The notes: a model not told the origin generated them from the letters alone. DNA of 64,000 nucleotides from Erythrobacter aurantius (GCF_023823125.1 NZ_CP090949.1:2380001-2444000), one strand, 5' to 3'; positions 35,791-44,399 are shown, counted from the first letter of the stretch. A program made the numbers and translations.

Positions 35791-38010
35791 TCAATCCGGC
35801 GGCGTCACCCCGTTCGCCTCGAGAAAGCGGAAAATCGAATTCCACATGTGCGGACTGATCTGCGGTCCGGCGACCCGGTGGGTATAGCCGGGGTACAGCA
35901 TCATTTCGAAGGGAACGTTGTTTTCCTGCATGACGCTGATGATCTCGGTCGCGTTCTCGAACACCACATTGTCATCGGCCATCCCGTGGATCAGCAGCAA
36001 GGGATCGCTGATCTTCGTCGCATCGGGGATCGCGCTCGCGGCTTCATAGGCTTCAGGCACTTCGCGCGGGTCGCCCATGTAACGCTCGGTATAGTGCGTG
36101 TCGTACAGTTCCCACTTCGTCACCGGAGCGCCCGAAATACCAGCGGCATAAAGTCCCGGATCGGCCTCAAGCTGCTTCAGTGTCATGTATCCGCCATAGG
36201 ACCAGCCATAGATCGCGATCTTATCCGGATCGACGTACCCGAGCGTCTTCAGATATTCCGCGCCGGCCTTCTGGTCGCGCACTTCCACCCCGCCCATCGC
36301 GCGGTAGATCGGCTGTTCGAAATCGACCCCGCGATTGGCGGTGCCGCGATTGTCGAGCACGAAATAGATATAGCCCCTGTCGACAATCGCCTGCGCCAAA
36401 GCGCCGTCCCAGCCCTTGTCCACAAGCTGCGGGCCGGGGCCGCCATAGTGGTAGAAGAACACCGGATATTGCTTACCCGGCTCCATGTCGGGCTTCATGA
36501 TCATGTAGTGGAGCGGCGTGCCGTCCTCTGTCGGGATCGTGCCATATTCGGGCATGACATGGCTGAGAAGATACGGCGTGTAAGGGTGATCCTCGCTCAG
36601 CGCGTTTTCCTCCACCCATGCGAGCCGCTGACCCAGACGTCCGGCAAGATAGCTCTGCGGCGGCTGATCGGGGGCAGAACGGCTGACAAGCAGGAACTTG
36701 CCCGTCGGGTCCATCGTCGCGCTGTTTGTGTAGTCACGATCGGTCAGCAGTGTCGGACGCGTCTCTCCGTCAAGGAAGGTGCGATATATCTGCTGCGTCA
36801 GAACATCGGCGGTGCGCTGGAAGAACAATTCCTTGTTCTCCTCGCTGATGCCGACCAGCGAAGTGACCGGATCGGTGCCGGACGTAAGCGGTGTCCAATA
36901 GCTTCCGTCAAACCGGTAGAAATGGCCGAACCCGTCGCGTTCCGACCACCACAGCAGGCTGCCATCCTTCAGGAAGCGATAATTGTCCGAAAGGTTGATC
37001 CAGTAATCGGGCCGCGCAGCCTTTTCGGTGAACCAGATTTCGCTCTTCCCTGTCGAGGGATCGACCTTGAGCATATCGAGCACGGTCTGTTCGCGGTTCT
37101 GGCGCTGGACATAAAGGAAATCGTCCGGCCCCCAATCGACGCGTCCGACGTAAATGTCGGTGTCCTCGCCCAGATCGACCTTCACCCGGTTGCCGCCGTC
37201 CGGGTCCATGATGAACAGTTCGACAATCGCATTGTCGCTGCCCGCCACGGGATAGCGTTGATCGAAAGTGGTCGTGCCAGTCGCGCCGATGGCCGCGCGG
37301 GTGACGATGCCGACGGGGCTTTCATCGGTGCGCTGCACCGCGATGCGCGTGTCGTTGCCGTTCCACCAATATCCGGTGAGGCGGCTCATTTCCTCCTGCG
37401 CGACAAATTCGGCCTCGCCCCAGCGGATCGTGTCGCCTTCCTTGGGCGTGATCGGCGCCGCGTCCTCGCCCACCTTGCCAACCCACAACTGGCGATCGCG
37501 CACGAAAGAGACATAGCCCGCGCGCGGCGAGAGCGAGGGGTTGAGTTCGCTTTCCTCGGTGTCGGTCAGGCGCTGCACGCTGCCGTCCAGCTTCGCGAAG
37601 TAGAGATCACCGTCGAGCGGCACCAGAACGCCGGAACCGTCGCTCGCCCATTGATAGGTGATGATGCCCGTCAGCCCGCCGACACGCGCACGCTCGCGCT
37701 GCATCTTTTCATCTTCGGACAGTTCGCGGCCCGTCCCCAGCGCCTCTGAATCGACCAGCATCCGCCATTCCGAGGTAGCCAGGTCGAACCCCCACAGATC
37801 ATAGCGGCGCGCATCATCCTCACGATTCTTCAGCAGCGTCAGATAGCGGCCATCAGGAGAGAATTTCGCCTGACGCGGCGCAGGGCCATTGAGCGAAGGC
37901 GAGGCAAAGACGCGCTCGAAGGTGAGTTCTGGTTCGCTGGTCACGGCCTGGTCCTCGGCAAGAGCAGGGCTCGCGAGCAGGATGGCGGCGGCGAATAACG
38001 GAAATCGCAT
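35791..38010 (-). CDS. S9 family peptidase, dipeptidyl-peptidase IV type
   Basis: 739 residues. Signal peptide MRFPLFAAAILLASPALAE, then an eight-bladed-type propeller (about 60-470, including KFSPDGRYLTLL and a WWSERDG motif), then the catalytic domain with GWSYGGYM (Ser), GMADDNVV (Asp) and GYTHRVAG (His). The order and motifs match DPP IV, which removes X-Pro dipeptides in the periplasm. The start at 38010 was chosen for the signal peptide; the frame remains open to 38133. The upstream region is shared with a divergent gene behind a palindrome. Confidence 0.93.
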   Translation of the reverse strand: MRFPLFAAAILLASPALAEDQAVTSEPELTFERVFASPSLNGPAPRQAKFSPDGRYLTLLKNREDDARRYDLWGFDLATSEWRMLVDSEALGTGRELSEDEKMQRERARVGGLTGIITYQWASDGSGVLVPLDGDLYFAKLDGSVQRLTDTEESELNPSLSPRAGYVSFVRDRQLWVGKVGEDAAPITPKEGDTIRWGEAEFVAQEEMSRLTGYWWNGNDTRIAVQRTDESPVGIVTRAAIGATGTTTFDQRYPVAGSDNAIVELFIMDPDGGNRVKVDLGEDTDIYVGRVDWGPDDFLYVQRQNREQTVLDMLKVDPSTGKSEIWFTEKAARPDYWINLSDNYRFLKDGSLLWWSERDGFGHFYRFDGSYWTPLTSGTDPVTSLVGISEENKELFFQRTADVLTQQIYRTFLDGETRPTLLTDRDYTNSATMDPTGKFLLVSRSAPDQPPQSYLAGRLGQRLAWVEENALSEDHPYTPYLLSHVMPEYGTIPTEDGTPLHYMIMKPDMEPGKQYPVFFYHYGGPGPQLVDKGWDGALAQAIVDRGYIYFVLDNRGTANRGVDFEQPIYRAMGGVEVRDQKAGAEYLKTLGYVDPDKIAIYGWSYGGYMTLKQLEADPGLYAAGISGAPVTKWELYDTHYTERYMGDPREVPEAYEAASAIPDATKISDPLLLIHGMADDNVVFENATEIISVMQENNVPFEMMLYPGYTHRVAGPQISPHMWNSIFRFLEANGVTPPD

Positions 38011-38131
38011 GTCAAGGACGGCCCCTTCAACTCGAATAGATTGACCCGCCTCCTTGCAATGACGCGGTGGCTTGGCAAGGGGGCGCATCAATTCCCTCGT
38101 GGTCAACACCTCTTGATCATCGGCTGAGATC

Positions 38132-38159
38132 ATGCTGTATTATACAAATAATACAGCAT
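38132..38159. promoter_or_regulatory. Perfect 28-bp palindrome, probable operator
   Basis: Two 12-base arms, ATGCTGTATTAT and ATAATACAGCAT, flank ACAA without a mismatch. It lies 2 bases before the ribosome site and 11 before the ATG of the erythromycin-esterase-like gene, and 122 bases upstream of the divergent S9 peptidase start. AT-rich in a GC-rich region; a -10-like TATTAT sits in the left arm. The regulator is not identified. Confidence 0.75.
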
Positions 38160-38170
38160 TGGAGAGCCAG

Positions 38171-39427
38171 ATGTTCCGCAATCTCGTCGCAAAGGCTTGG
38201 GCCGTGCTCCTGACGTGCTCCGCGCTTCCGGCTTTGGCCCAGTCAGGCGAAGCGATTGAGAAAGTCGATCCGTTCGTCGCGGCAATCGGGGACCATGTTC
38301 TTGAGATCGAGCGTAATGAGGCTGGCGAAATGGCCGGCCCGGGCTGGGACGTGTTGAGGGAACGTGCCGAGGAGGCGCAGTTCTTCCTGATCGGCGAAAC
38401 CCACGCCACAGCAGACATCGCGCTGGTATCAGCAGCCATTCACCGTGCGCTCGCCCCCAAAGGCTATGAACATCTCGTGGTGGAGATCGGCCCGTGGTCA
38501 ACCCGATTTACCGAACAACTGGTTCGCTCCGGTGAAACGACCCTCGCCGACTACATCGCCACACCCGGCAAGCAATTCACCCTGCCCTTCCTCAGCTGGA
38601 CCGAGGAGATCGCCCTCATCAATCAGGCAATCGCCCTTTCTCCGCACGAAAGTCACGTTCTGTGGGGAGTTGACCAGGAATTTGTGGCAGGCGGTCCGGT
38701 GCTCGCCCCGCTTCTCACTCAATTTGCGCAAACCGACACTCAGGTCGCGGCTGCCGAAGCCTTTGCGAAAGGAAGCGCGACAAACTTCGCCTATCTGGGA
38801 GCCGCTCCGCAGGAAGAAATTGACGCGCTGGTCGCAGCCTTTGCTGATGGACCGCAGGAGGCCCGCGCGCTGGTCGATGCGATCGCACTATCCCACCGTG
38901 TCTATGGTCCATTCGTTCGCGGGTCAGGCCCGATCTACCCCGCCAATCTTGAGCGCGAAAACTATATGAAGCGCAATTTCATCGCCCACTTCAGCGAAGC
39001 CGAAGCGCGGCTGGGCTATCCCCCAAAGGCAATGTTCAAGTTCGGCGGATATCACATGGAGCGCGGCCTGAGCGGAACCAATGTGCCCAGTTTCGGCAAT
39101 TTCATGATGGAATGGGGCCGTGCGCGTGATTTTGCCACAGTGCATGTGATGATCGACTGTCTGAGCGGTGAGGCCTGGGCGATCCAGCGCAATGCTCCGC
39201 AGCCATGCTCGCCCTATAATTTGCCCGAGGATTCGCCAATTCTTGCCGCGCTTGATGGCCGCGACAGCGGGCTGATCGATCTCACCGCGCTGCGTCCGCT
39301 GCTGCGCTCAGACACGCCGGTGGATGCAAGGACGCGCGATCTGATCTTGTCGTATGACTATTATCTGGGCCTGCGCGACACAAAGGCGGGTACGCCCGCT
39401 GCCGATCTCACTTTCCCGCCGCAATAG
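38171..39427 (+). CDS. Erythromycin-esterase-like / ChaN-like secreted protein
   Basis: 418 residues with a signal peptide (MFRNLVAKAWAVLLTCSALPALAQ). FLIGETHATADIALVS, VVEIGPWSTRF and MFKFGGYHMERG match the pattern of His/Glu residues in the erythromycin-esterase/ChaN-like fold; the true substrate is unknown and a drug-resistance role should not be assumed. Start at 38171 with GGAGAG upstream; an ATG inside the palindrome at 38132 is less credible. The gene has a perfect palindrome directly upstream and is divergent from the S9 peptidase. A terminator follows. Confidence 0.6.
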   Translation: MFRNLVAKAWAVLLTCSALPALAQSGEAIEKVDPFVAAIGDHVLEIERNEAGEMAGPGWDVLRERAEEAQFFLIGETHATADIALVSAAIHRALAPKGYEHLVVEIGPWSTRFTEQLVRSGETTLADYIATPGKQFTLPFLSWTEEIALINQAIALSPHESHVLWGVDQEFVAGGPVLAPLLTQFAQTDTQVAAAEAFAKGSATNFAYLGAAPQEEIDALVAAFADGPQEARALVDAIALSHRVYGPFVRGSGPIYPANLERENYMKRNFIAHFSEAEARLGYPPKAMFKFGGYHMERGLSGTNVPSFGNFMMEWGRARDFATVHVMIDCLSGEAWAIQRNAPQPCSPYNLPEDSPILAALDGRDSGLIDLTALRPLLRSDTPVDARTRDLILSYDYYLGLRDTKAGTPAADLTFPPQ

Positions 39428-39453
39428 GCTAGGCTCAGGGCATACCAAACGAA

Positions 39454-39481
39454 AAAGGGCGGCCCAAAAGAGCCGCCCTTT
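39454..39481. terminator. Bidirectional terminator between the EreA-like gene and rplS
   Basis: AAAGGGCGGC pairs with GCCGCCCTTT around an 8-base loop. Read on the minus strand it ends in TTTTTC, so it is stronger for the rplS side. Confidence 0.8.
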
Positions 39482-39503
39482 CCTGATTTGCTGTTGCGGG
39501 TGC

Positions 39504-39872
39504 TTACGCCTTGGGGGCGTTGACCTTGCGTTCCGCGATACGGGCGCGCTTGCCGGTGCGGCCGCGCAGATAGTAGAGCTTCGCACGACGCACGACACCG
39601 CGACGCACCACGGTGATGCTGTCGACGATCGGCGAATACAGCGGGAACACGCGTTCCACGCCTTCGCCAAAGCTCATTTTGCGAACGGTGAAGTTGCTGT
39701 TGATGCTGCGGTTCGACCGCGCGATCACGACGCCTTCAAAGTTCTGGATACGCTCACGCGTACCTTCGATAACCTTCACACCCACACGGACGGTATCGCC
39801 TGCGCGGAATTCGGGGATGTCCTTGGAAGCCTTGGCGATTTCCTCGGCTTCGATCTGCTGGATCAGGTTCAC
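39504..39872 (-). CDS. rplS: 50S ribosomal protein L19
   Basis: 122 residues. [34 protein letters not shown] and [24 protein letters not shown] are the conserved core. Lies at the 30S-50S interface. GTG start overlaps the trmD stop as GTGA. Last gene of the operon, followed by a hairpin terminator. Confidence 0.97.
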   Translation of the reverse strand: MNLIQQIEAEEIAKASKDIPEFRAGDTVRVGVKVIEGTRERIQNFEGVVIARSNRSINSNFTVRKMSFGEGVERVFPLYSPIVDSITVVRRGVVRRAKLYYLRGRTGKRARIAERKVNAPKA

Positions 39873-40609
39873 TGGTCCGTTTCCTTGTCTTTTCGCCGCG
39901 CGCCAGAGGCAGACTGGTCCCGAACGCCCTCATGACGTTCCCAAAGGTCCGGCCTGCGTAACCGTGTAATCTCTTCGCTTTTCGACTTTCGCCAAGCAGC
40001 GATTTTCGCATGATCCCCCGATCGCAGCACTTCGGGGATCGTGCGCCCTTCCCATTCCTGAGGTCGGGTATATTGCGGGTATTCGAGCAATCCGTCTTCG
40101 AAGGATTCCTCTGTCCCGCTAGAAGCCGCGCCCATTACGCCGGGAAGCAGCCGAATGCAAGCATCAAGTATGGCAATCGCCGCCGTCTCTCCGCCAGACA
40201 GCACGATGTCGGCTAGGGAGACTTCCTCGATATCCGGCCGCGCTTCGAACAGGCGCTCGTCAAACCCTTCGAACCGGCCACAGATGATGGTGACGCCGGA
40301 GCCGGATGCGATCTCGCGGATGCGTTCCTGCGTGATCGGTTTCCCGCGCGGGGTCATGGCCAGGATCGGTCGGCCAGCGGGCACGCTGTCAAGCGCCGCC
40401 GCCATCACATCGCACTTGAGCACCATCCCCGCCCCGCCGCCTGCGGGCGTGTCGTCAACGGTCCGGTGCTTGTCCGTGGCAAAGTCACGCGGATTGACGG
40501 TCTCGCAAGACCAGTCCCCCCGCTCCAGCGCCTTGCCCGCGAGCGAAATGCCAAGCGGGCCGGGAAACATCTCCGGATACAGGGTGAGGATGGTGGCGGC
40601 GAAGGTCAT
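39869..40609 (-). CDS. trmD: tRNA (guanine-N1)-methyltransferase
   Basis: 246 residues. Methylates G37 of tRNAs with [29 protein letters not shown] at the start, [25 protein letters not shown] and the knot segment [17 protein letters not shown] are diagnostic of the SPOUT fold. The C-terminal tail is charged and longer than needed ([20 protein letters not shown]). In most bacteria trmD follows rimM directly; here five genes and a repeat lie between. Confidence 0.97.
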   Translation of the reverse strand: MTFAATILTLYPEMFPGPLGISLAGKALERGDWSCETVNPRDFATDKHRTVDDTPAGGGAGMVLKCDVMAAALDSVPAGRPILAMTPRGKPITQERIREIASGSGVTIICGRFEGFDERLFEARPDIEEVSLADIVLSGGETAAIAILDACIRLLPGVMGAASSGTEESFEDGLLEYPQYTRPQEWEGRTIPEVLRSGDHAKIAAWRKSKSEEITRLRRPDLWERHEGVRDQSASGARRKDKETDQ

Positions 40610-40748
40610 GGGTTTAACTCAAAATCCCCGCTCGTCCTGAGCCTGTCGAAGGACTGTCTTTCTTCTCTGCACCGTCGCCAGAAGTGAAGTGCAATCCTTC
40701 GACAAGCTCAGGATGGGCGGGTGTGGGGTAGTGGCGAAGGTCATGGGT
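40598..40748. repeat. 16-bp direct repeat flanking an inverted REP-like pair
   Basis: GGCGAAGGTCATGGGT occurs at 40598-40613 (covering the trmD start) and again at 40733-40748 (covering the stop of the 127-aa gene). The direct repeat encloses the inverted REP-like pair at 40635-40713 and looks like a target-site duplication or an old tandem duplication. Confidence 0.75.
40635..40713. repeat. Inverted REP-like pair
   Basis: TCCTGAGCCTGTCGAAGGA at 40635-40653 faces TCCTTCGACAAGCTCAGGA at 40695-40713, 18 of 19 bases complementary, with a 41-base interior. The core is of a type common as dispersed repeats in sphingomonad genomes. It lies between trmD and the accessory genes. Confidence 0.8.
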
Positions 40749-41124
40749 CGATCCATTCGCCGCGTTCAAGCACGAATGCAATGTGACGAAGGGTGAGACG
40801 CTCTTTATTGCTGGGATAGCTAAAGCGGCCCCGATACGGCCAACTGAGCAACTGCCAAATCAGCATAAATGGAAATAGGAGGGACGGGCCTTCCCTTAGT
40901 TCAATGAAGCGTGACCAAGGCCAATCCCACACACGCTCATCTAGCCGATCGCCAATTCGCTCAATGAATTCTATCGCGTCTTCCCCGACAATATCCAAAT
41001 CGTCAATCGAGTCATCAAGACTCGCGTTGGGTATACCATGCCACTCTCGAGCTATCCAAAGGACGTAGGCCTCAGTTCCTTCGCTCGTAGATGGCGGCTC
41101 ACTCGCTCTTGCGAACAACGCCAT
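40741..41124 (-). CDS. Small protein of unknown function, end of the rimM-trmD insertion
   Basis: 127 residues. The middle (SLDDSIDDLDIVGEDAIEFIERIGDRL) resembles the acyl-carrier-like DUF1493 pattern, but the match is only by eye; the rest has WDWPWSRF and a hydrophobic patch FPFMLIWQLLSWP. Its start overlaps the nitrilase gene by 26 bases. The stop codon lies inside the second copy of a 16-bp direct repeat whose first copy covers the trmD start, so the 3' end may have been set by that duplication. Confidence 0.55.
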   Translation of the reverse strand: MALFARASEPPSTSEGTEAYVLWIAREWHGIPNASLDDSIDDLDIVGEDAIEFIERIGDRLDERVWDWPWSRFIELREGPSLLFPFMLIWQLLSWPYRGRFSYPSNKERLTLRHIAFVLERGEWIDP

Positions 41125-42055
41125 CTTTGGGCCTCATATCAACACTCAACTCAAACACATCGGGCCGCGAATAGTGGCCGTCGGTGTCGAGGGTCGCCAG
41201 CCCTTGTCCGATTTCGCTCAAGTCCAGTATGGCGTGCAGGATTTCCTCGCCCTCACCAGCCTGCGCCAGCACCCGCGCATTGGGGGCGATGATCATGGAG
41301 CCGCCCTTGTTCAGGACGTCGCTTTCGATGGCATTGAACAATTCCTCGGCCTCCGCCGAACCTCCGACATTCGCCAGCCCCTCGAACAAGTCATCGCGCT
41401 TCTGCACCAGCCCCGCAGCCAGCACAAAGCATCTCCCCTCCATCGCATAGTGCCGCGAGGCCAGCGCATATTCCTCGCGCACCGTGGGCCACGCCGCCAC
41501 ATGCACCGCCTCGCCGAGATTGTGCATCGCCGCGCGGGCCAAGGGCATCCAATGCTCCCAGCAGATGAGATTGCCCGCCCGGCCCCATTCGGCCTCGTGC
41601 ACGCCCAAGGTCGAGCCATCGCCGCGCATCCAGATCAGGCGTTCACCATGCGTCGGCACCAGCTTGCGGTGGTCGAGCGGAACCTCGCCGGGGCGAAACA
41701 GCAGCTGGTTGTTGTAAAGGCTCTGCCGCACGCGTTCATGCGCGCCGATGCTCACACACGCGCCGGTTTCGTCACACAGCTCCTGCAAGGGGAGCAGCCG
41801 TTCGTCATTGGCGACAATCGCCTGTTCGAGCATGATCGCGTGGAGCGCCTTCGTCCCCGGATGATCCCACAGGGCCGCACCGGGCGCTTCGTCGAGCCAC
41901 AGCGGATAGCCGCCCAGAAACGTCTCGCCAAAGGCGACGAACCGCGCCCCGCCCGCAATCGCCTCCCGCGCGAGCCGCACGGCCTTGTCGATCCCACCCG
42001 CGAAATCGAGCGGCACGGGCGCCGCCTGACAAATCGCGACAGGCAGGGTGGTCAT
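41099..42055 (-). CDS. Nitrilase (carbon-nitrogen hydrolase, branch 1)
   Basis: 318 residues. Catalytic set E44 (FGETFLGGYP), K131 (DHRKLVPT) and C165 (CWEHWMPL). The CWE...PL form and KLVPTHGERLIWMRGDGSTL mark true nitrilases rather than amidases of the same superfamily, so the substrate is probably an organic nitrile converted to acid and ammonia. It overlaps the membrane-protein gene upstream (ATGA) and the 127-aa gene downstream. An unusual passenger within a ribosomal operon. Confidence 0.88.
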   Translation of the reverse strand: MTTLPVAICQAAPVPLDFAGGIDKAVRLAREAIAGGARFVAFGETFLGGYPLWLDEAPGAALWDHPGTKALHAIMLEQAIVANDERLLPLQELCDETGACVSIGAHERVRQSLYNNQLLFRPGEVPLDHRKLVPTHGERLIWMRGDGSTLGVHEAEWGRAGNLICWEHWMPLARAAMHNLGEAVHVAAWPTVREEYALASRHYAMEGRCFVLAAGLVQKRDDLFEGLANVGGSAEAEELFNAIESDVLNKGGSMIIAPNARVLAQAGEGEEILHAILDLSEIGQGLATLDTDGHYSRPDVFELSVDMRPKDGVVRKSE

Positions 42056-42375
42056 TCAAACGTCTCCAGATCGAACTGCGTCAGCCTGTCGAGCCGCCGC
42101 GTCGCGAACAGCGCGGCCGGCCAGCACAGGGCACCCATGAACAACAATCCGCCCAGCATTGCCGCCACAAGCGGGATGATCTCGCTCCCACCCGCCTCGA
42201 CCAGGCTGATGAGCAATCCGGGAATGATCAGCCCGCCCGGCCCCAAAAGGCTGGCGGCCAATATCCGCCTCGACTGGGACACGCTGGGCATGACGAGTTT
42301 GACGAACAGCACCGCCCCCATCGTCAGAAGGCCCAGAATGATGATGAGGAAGGGAAAACTGAGGAAAGCGACCAT
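42052..42375 (-). CDS. Small membrane protein of unknown function
   Basis: 107 residues with three hydrophobic segments (about residues 3-26, 40-58 and 66-90) and a charged C-terminus (RRLDRLTQFDLETFE). No recognisable family. It starts 22 bases after the TIGR04222 gene and overlaps the nitrilase by ATGA, placing it in the inserted set. Confidence 0.65.
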   Translation of the reverse strand: MVAFLSFPFLIIILGLLTMGAVLFVKLVMPSVSQSRRILAASLLGPGGLIIPGLLISLVEAGGSEIIPLVAAMLGGLLFMGALCWPAALFATRRLDRLTQFDLETFE

Positions 42376-42397
42376 GATTGCCCCTTAAACTCGCCGA

Positions 42398-43222
42398 TCA
42401 GCCCCCGCAACCGCCACAGCCGCCCCCGCAGCCACCGCCGCCGTCGCCGTCTCCGCCATCGCCGCTGTATCCGGCATCGCCGCTGCCCGTCTGCCGCGCG
42501 GCGTGCACCGGCTCCCACGGGGTGCCGACCAGCACGCCGGTGCCGAAAATCGCCACGGCATAGCCCGCTTCATTGGCTTGCGGGGCGCGTTTCATGCGGC
42601 TGCCCTGATCCTCGACCTCGCGCAGCAGTTCGTTCCCGGCCATGGTCCGCGGGTTGGTCTTGAAGAAGCGGATCGCCGCGAACACAGCCGTGACCGTCAT
42701 CAGCGCGACCAGAAAGCCTGTCGGCTCTCCCGCCTCCGCGCCCGCCTGTTGACGGTAAAGCCCGATCAACAGCAGCGCGAGGTACGGCAGGATCGACAGG
42801 AACCCCAGCTTGCGCCGCTCACCTGCATCCAGCATCAGCCCGCGTCGGATCAGCCGCGCCTCGACCCGCTTGGCATGGGTTTCGAGCGACTTTCGTGCCT
42901 CGGACAATTTGAAATCACCGACCTTGGCCAGCACCGCACGCTCAGCGTCACCCGCATCGAAGCCCGTTCGCCCGACGCGCAGTCTACCCTTGCCCGCATC
43001 GACCAGACCCCCACGCGTGAACAGATCGGCAAGGATCGCATCGGTGTGGCGTTCCTGCCCGCCGGACAGCACCGCGACTTCCTCGAGATCCTCGACGCTG
43101 CCCTTGCGCCCCGGCTCGCGCAGGTTCGCAGGAATCCACAGTCCGAGGAACACGCAGGTGACGAGCATCACGGCGTAGAAGGCCAGAAAATCCGGCCCCG
43201 TCCAGGACGCAAAAATCTCCAT
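42398..43222 (-). CDS. TIGR04222 domain membrane protein with a Gly/Cys-rich tail
   Basis: 274 residues. One N-terminal transmembrane segment, FLGLWIPANLREPGRKG, then a soluble part (LADLFTRGGLVDAGKGRLRVGRTG) of the TIGR04222 type, two more hydrophobic segments near 155 and 180, and a tail of glycine and aspartate ending in CGGGCGGCGG. The family is known for that low-complexity tail; no function is established. Start at 43222 overlaps the stop of the upstream gene as TGATG. Confidence 0.75.
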   Translation of the reverse strand: MEIFASWTGPDFLAFYAVMLVTCVFLGLWIPANLREPGRKGSVEDLEEVAVLSGGQERHTDAILADLFTRGGLVDAGKGRLRVGRTGFDAGDAERAVLAKVGDFKLSEARKSLETHAKRVEARLIRRGLMLDAGERRKLGFLSILPYLALLLIGLYRQQAGAEAGEPTGFLVALMTVTAVFAAIRFFKTNPRTMAGNELLREVEDQGSRMKRAPQANEAGYAVAIFGTGVLVGTPWEPVHAARQTGSGDAGYSGDGGDGDGGGGCGGGCGGCGG

Positions 43223-43785
43223 CAGATCATCACTCCAACCAGCACGGCAATGACAATGCCGAGCGCAACCCAACCGGCGGAACCAATGATCGCGACCCGC
43301 CTGTCGAGGATCATAACATCCTGAGGGTTAACGCGAAGTCCCTTTGGATCGACGCCAAACCGGCGCGCTGCGTCGGGCCAGATGTCGGGCGGTGGCGGTT
43401 CGTCAAAGGCGACTTCATAGTAATTGAGCGTGGCGGCGTATTGATCGTAATACCGGTCGCGCTCCACCTGTCCCCCGGCGGTGGGGCCGTGATGCAGATC
43501 GGCCCCCAGCACTTCGGGGCAGAACACCTCCCAGTAATCGCGGCTGTAAGTCAAATGCAGGTGCCACACCTGATCCACTGCATCGCTGGGCGTGACTTCG
43601 TGCCCTGCGGTCCGGGCCAGATAGCAGAAACGCTTGTATTCGAGGATCACCCGCTGAGTGTGCGCCTCGCCCCAGCGGTTTTCGCGGGCTAGCCGCGCGG
43701 CGAATGACAGTGATGCCTCTGCCGGGCCGATTTCGTGGGCGGCAAGGCGCTGCCACAGGGCAGTGGTGAAAGCAGGCGCGCTCAT
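43222..43785 (-). CDS. Glycine-rich-domain-containing-protein-like (DUF1399) membrane protein
   Basis: 187 residues. VDQVWHLHLTYSRDYWEVFCPEVLGADLHHGP fits the DUF1399 pattern DxVWHxHL...Y...C...H.P seen in plant GRDP-like proteins and some bacterial relatives. A transmembrane segment closes the protein (VAIIGSAGWVALGIVIAVLVGVMI, near residue 165-187), so the domain faces the cytoplasm or periplasm from a C-terminal anchor. The role is unknown. It starts 4 bases after the rimM stop and overlaps the next gene in TGATG form. Confidence 0.75.
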   Translation of the reverse strand: MSAPAFTTALWQRLAAHEIGPAEASLSFAARLARENRWGEAHTQRVILEYKRFCYLARTAGHEVTPSDAVDQVWHLHLTYSRDYWEVFCPEVLGADLHHGPTAGGQVERDRYYDQYAATLNYYEVAFDEPPPPDIWPDAARRFGVDPKGLRVNPQDVMILDRRVAIIGSAGWVALGIVIAVLVGVMI

Positions 43786-43789
43786 GGCG

Positions 43790-44308
43790 CTATTGGTCGG
43801 CGAAATCCTCGGAAATCACAAGCCGGGTTTCATCCCATTCGATCACGGCCTGCTTCGTCATCGGCACCATGATCGTCTTCTGGCCCTTTTCAGGGGGCGG
43901 ATCGAGCGTGACTTCGATGATGTCGGTCGCGCCGAAATTGTGCACGGCGCACACCGTGCCGAGCGCTTTGCCGGAATCAGTCACGGCAGAAAGGCCGATC
44001 AGGTCGGCGTGGTAATATTCGCCCTCTGCCAGTTCCGGCAGAGCTTCGCGCGTGACGGAAAGCACGGTGCCGCGCAGCTTCTCCGCTTCGCTGCGCCCTT
44101 GCACCTCGGCGAACCGGGCGATCGCCCCGCCTTTATTGTCGGGACGGATTTTCTTGAGCGTCAGCGCGCCGCCCGGAACATCGGCGTTGAAAGAAGAATG
44201 CTGGCGGAGGGCTTCGATACCCTCCCCCAGCAATTTCAGCCGCACTTCACCATGGATGCCATGCGCACCCGTGATTGCGGCGAGGGTAATGTCCGAAGCT
44301 TTTGTCAC
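43790..44308 (-). CDS. rimM: Ribosome maturation factor RimM
   Basis: 172 residues. Assists late 30S assembly by binding S19. ITLAAITGAHGIHGEVRLKLL is the conserved N-terminal strand set; the PRC-barrel part carries YYHADLIGLSAV and TDIIEV. GTG start at 44308 has AGGA about ten bases upstream, in a stretch that resembles a REP half. Follows rpsP in the operon. Confidence 0.95.
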   Translation of the reverse strand: MTKASDITLAAITGAHGIHGEVRLKLLGEGIEALRQHSSFNADVPGGALTLKKIRPDNKGGAIARFAEVQGRSEAEKLRGTVLSVTREALPELAEGEYYHADLIGLSAVTDSGKALGTVCAVHNFGATDIIEVTLDPPPEKGQKTIMVPMTKQAVIEWDETRLVISEDFADQ

Positions 44309-44313
44309 AGTTG

Positions 44314-44336
44314 CTCGTCCTGAGTCTGTTCAAAGG
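44314..44336. repeat. Degenerate REP-like half in the rpsP-rimM gap
   Basis: CTCGTCCTGAGTCTGTTCAAAGG resembles the left arm near 40631 with a few changes and one insertion. The opposite strand of its centre supplies the AGGA thought to be the rimM ribosome site. Confidence 0.45.
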
Positions 44337-44399
44337 CGAGCCCGGCCAGTCCGTTCACCCAGTCGCAAACGCCGGGAGAACGGAAACCGGTTTGTTCGA

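Noticed and set aside
35848..37749. 633-codon open frame opposite the S9 peptidase
   Set aside because: The minus-strand protein has a signal peptide, propeller and catalytic triad; the antisense frame has none.
38132..38170. Start codon inside the 28-bp palindrome for the EreA-like gene
   Set aside because: ATG 38171 has GGAGAG upstream and begins a signal peptide.
38171..39427. Reading the EreA-like gene as a macrolide-resistance determinant
   Set aside because: Only fold-level motifs match; no support for activity on macrolides.
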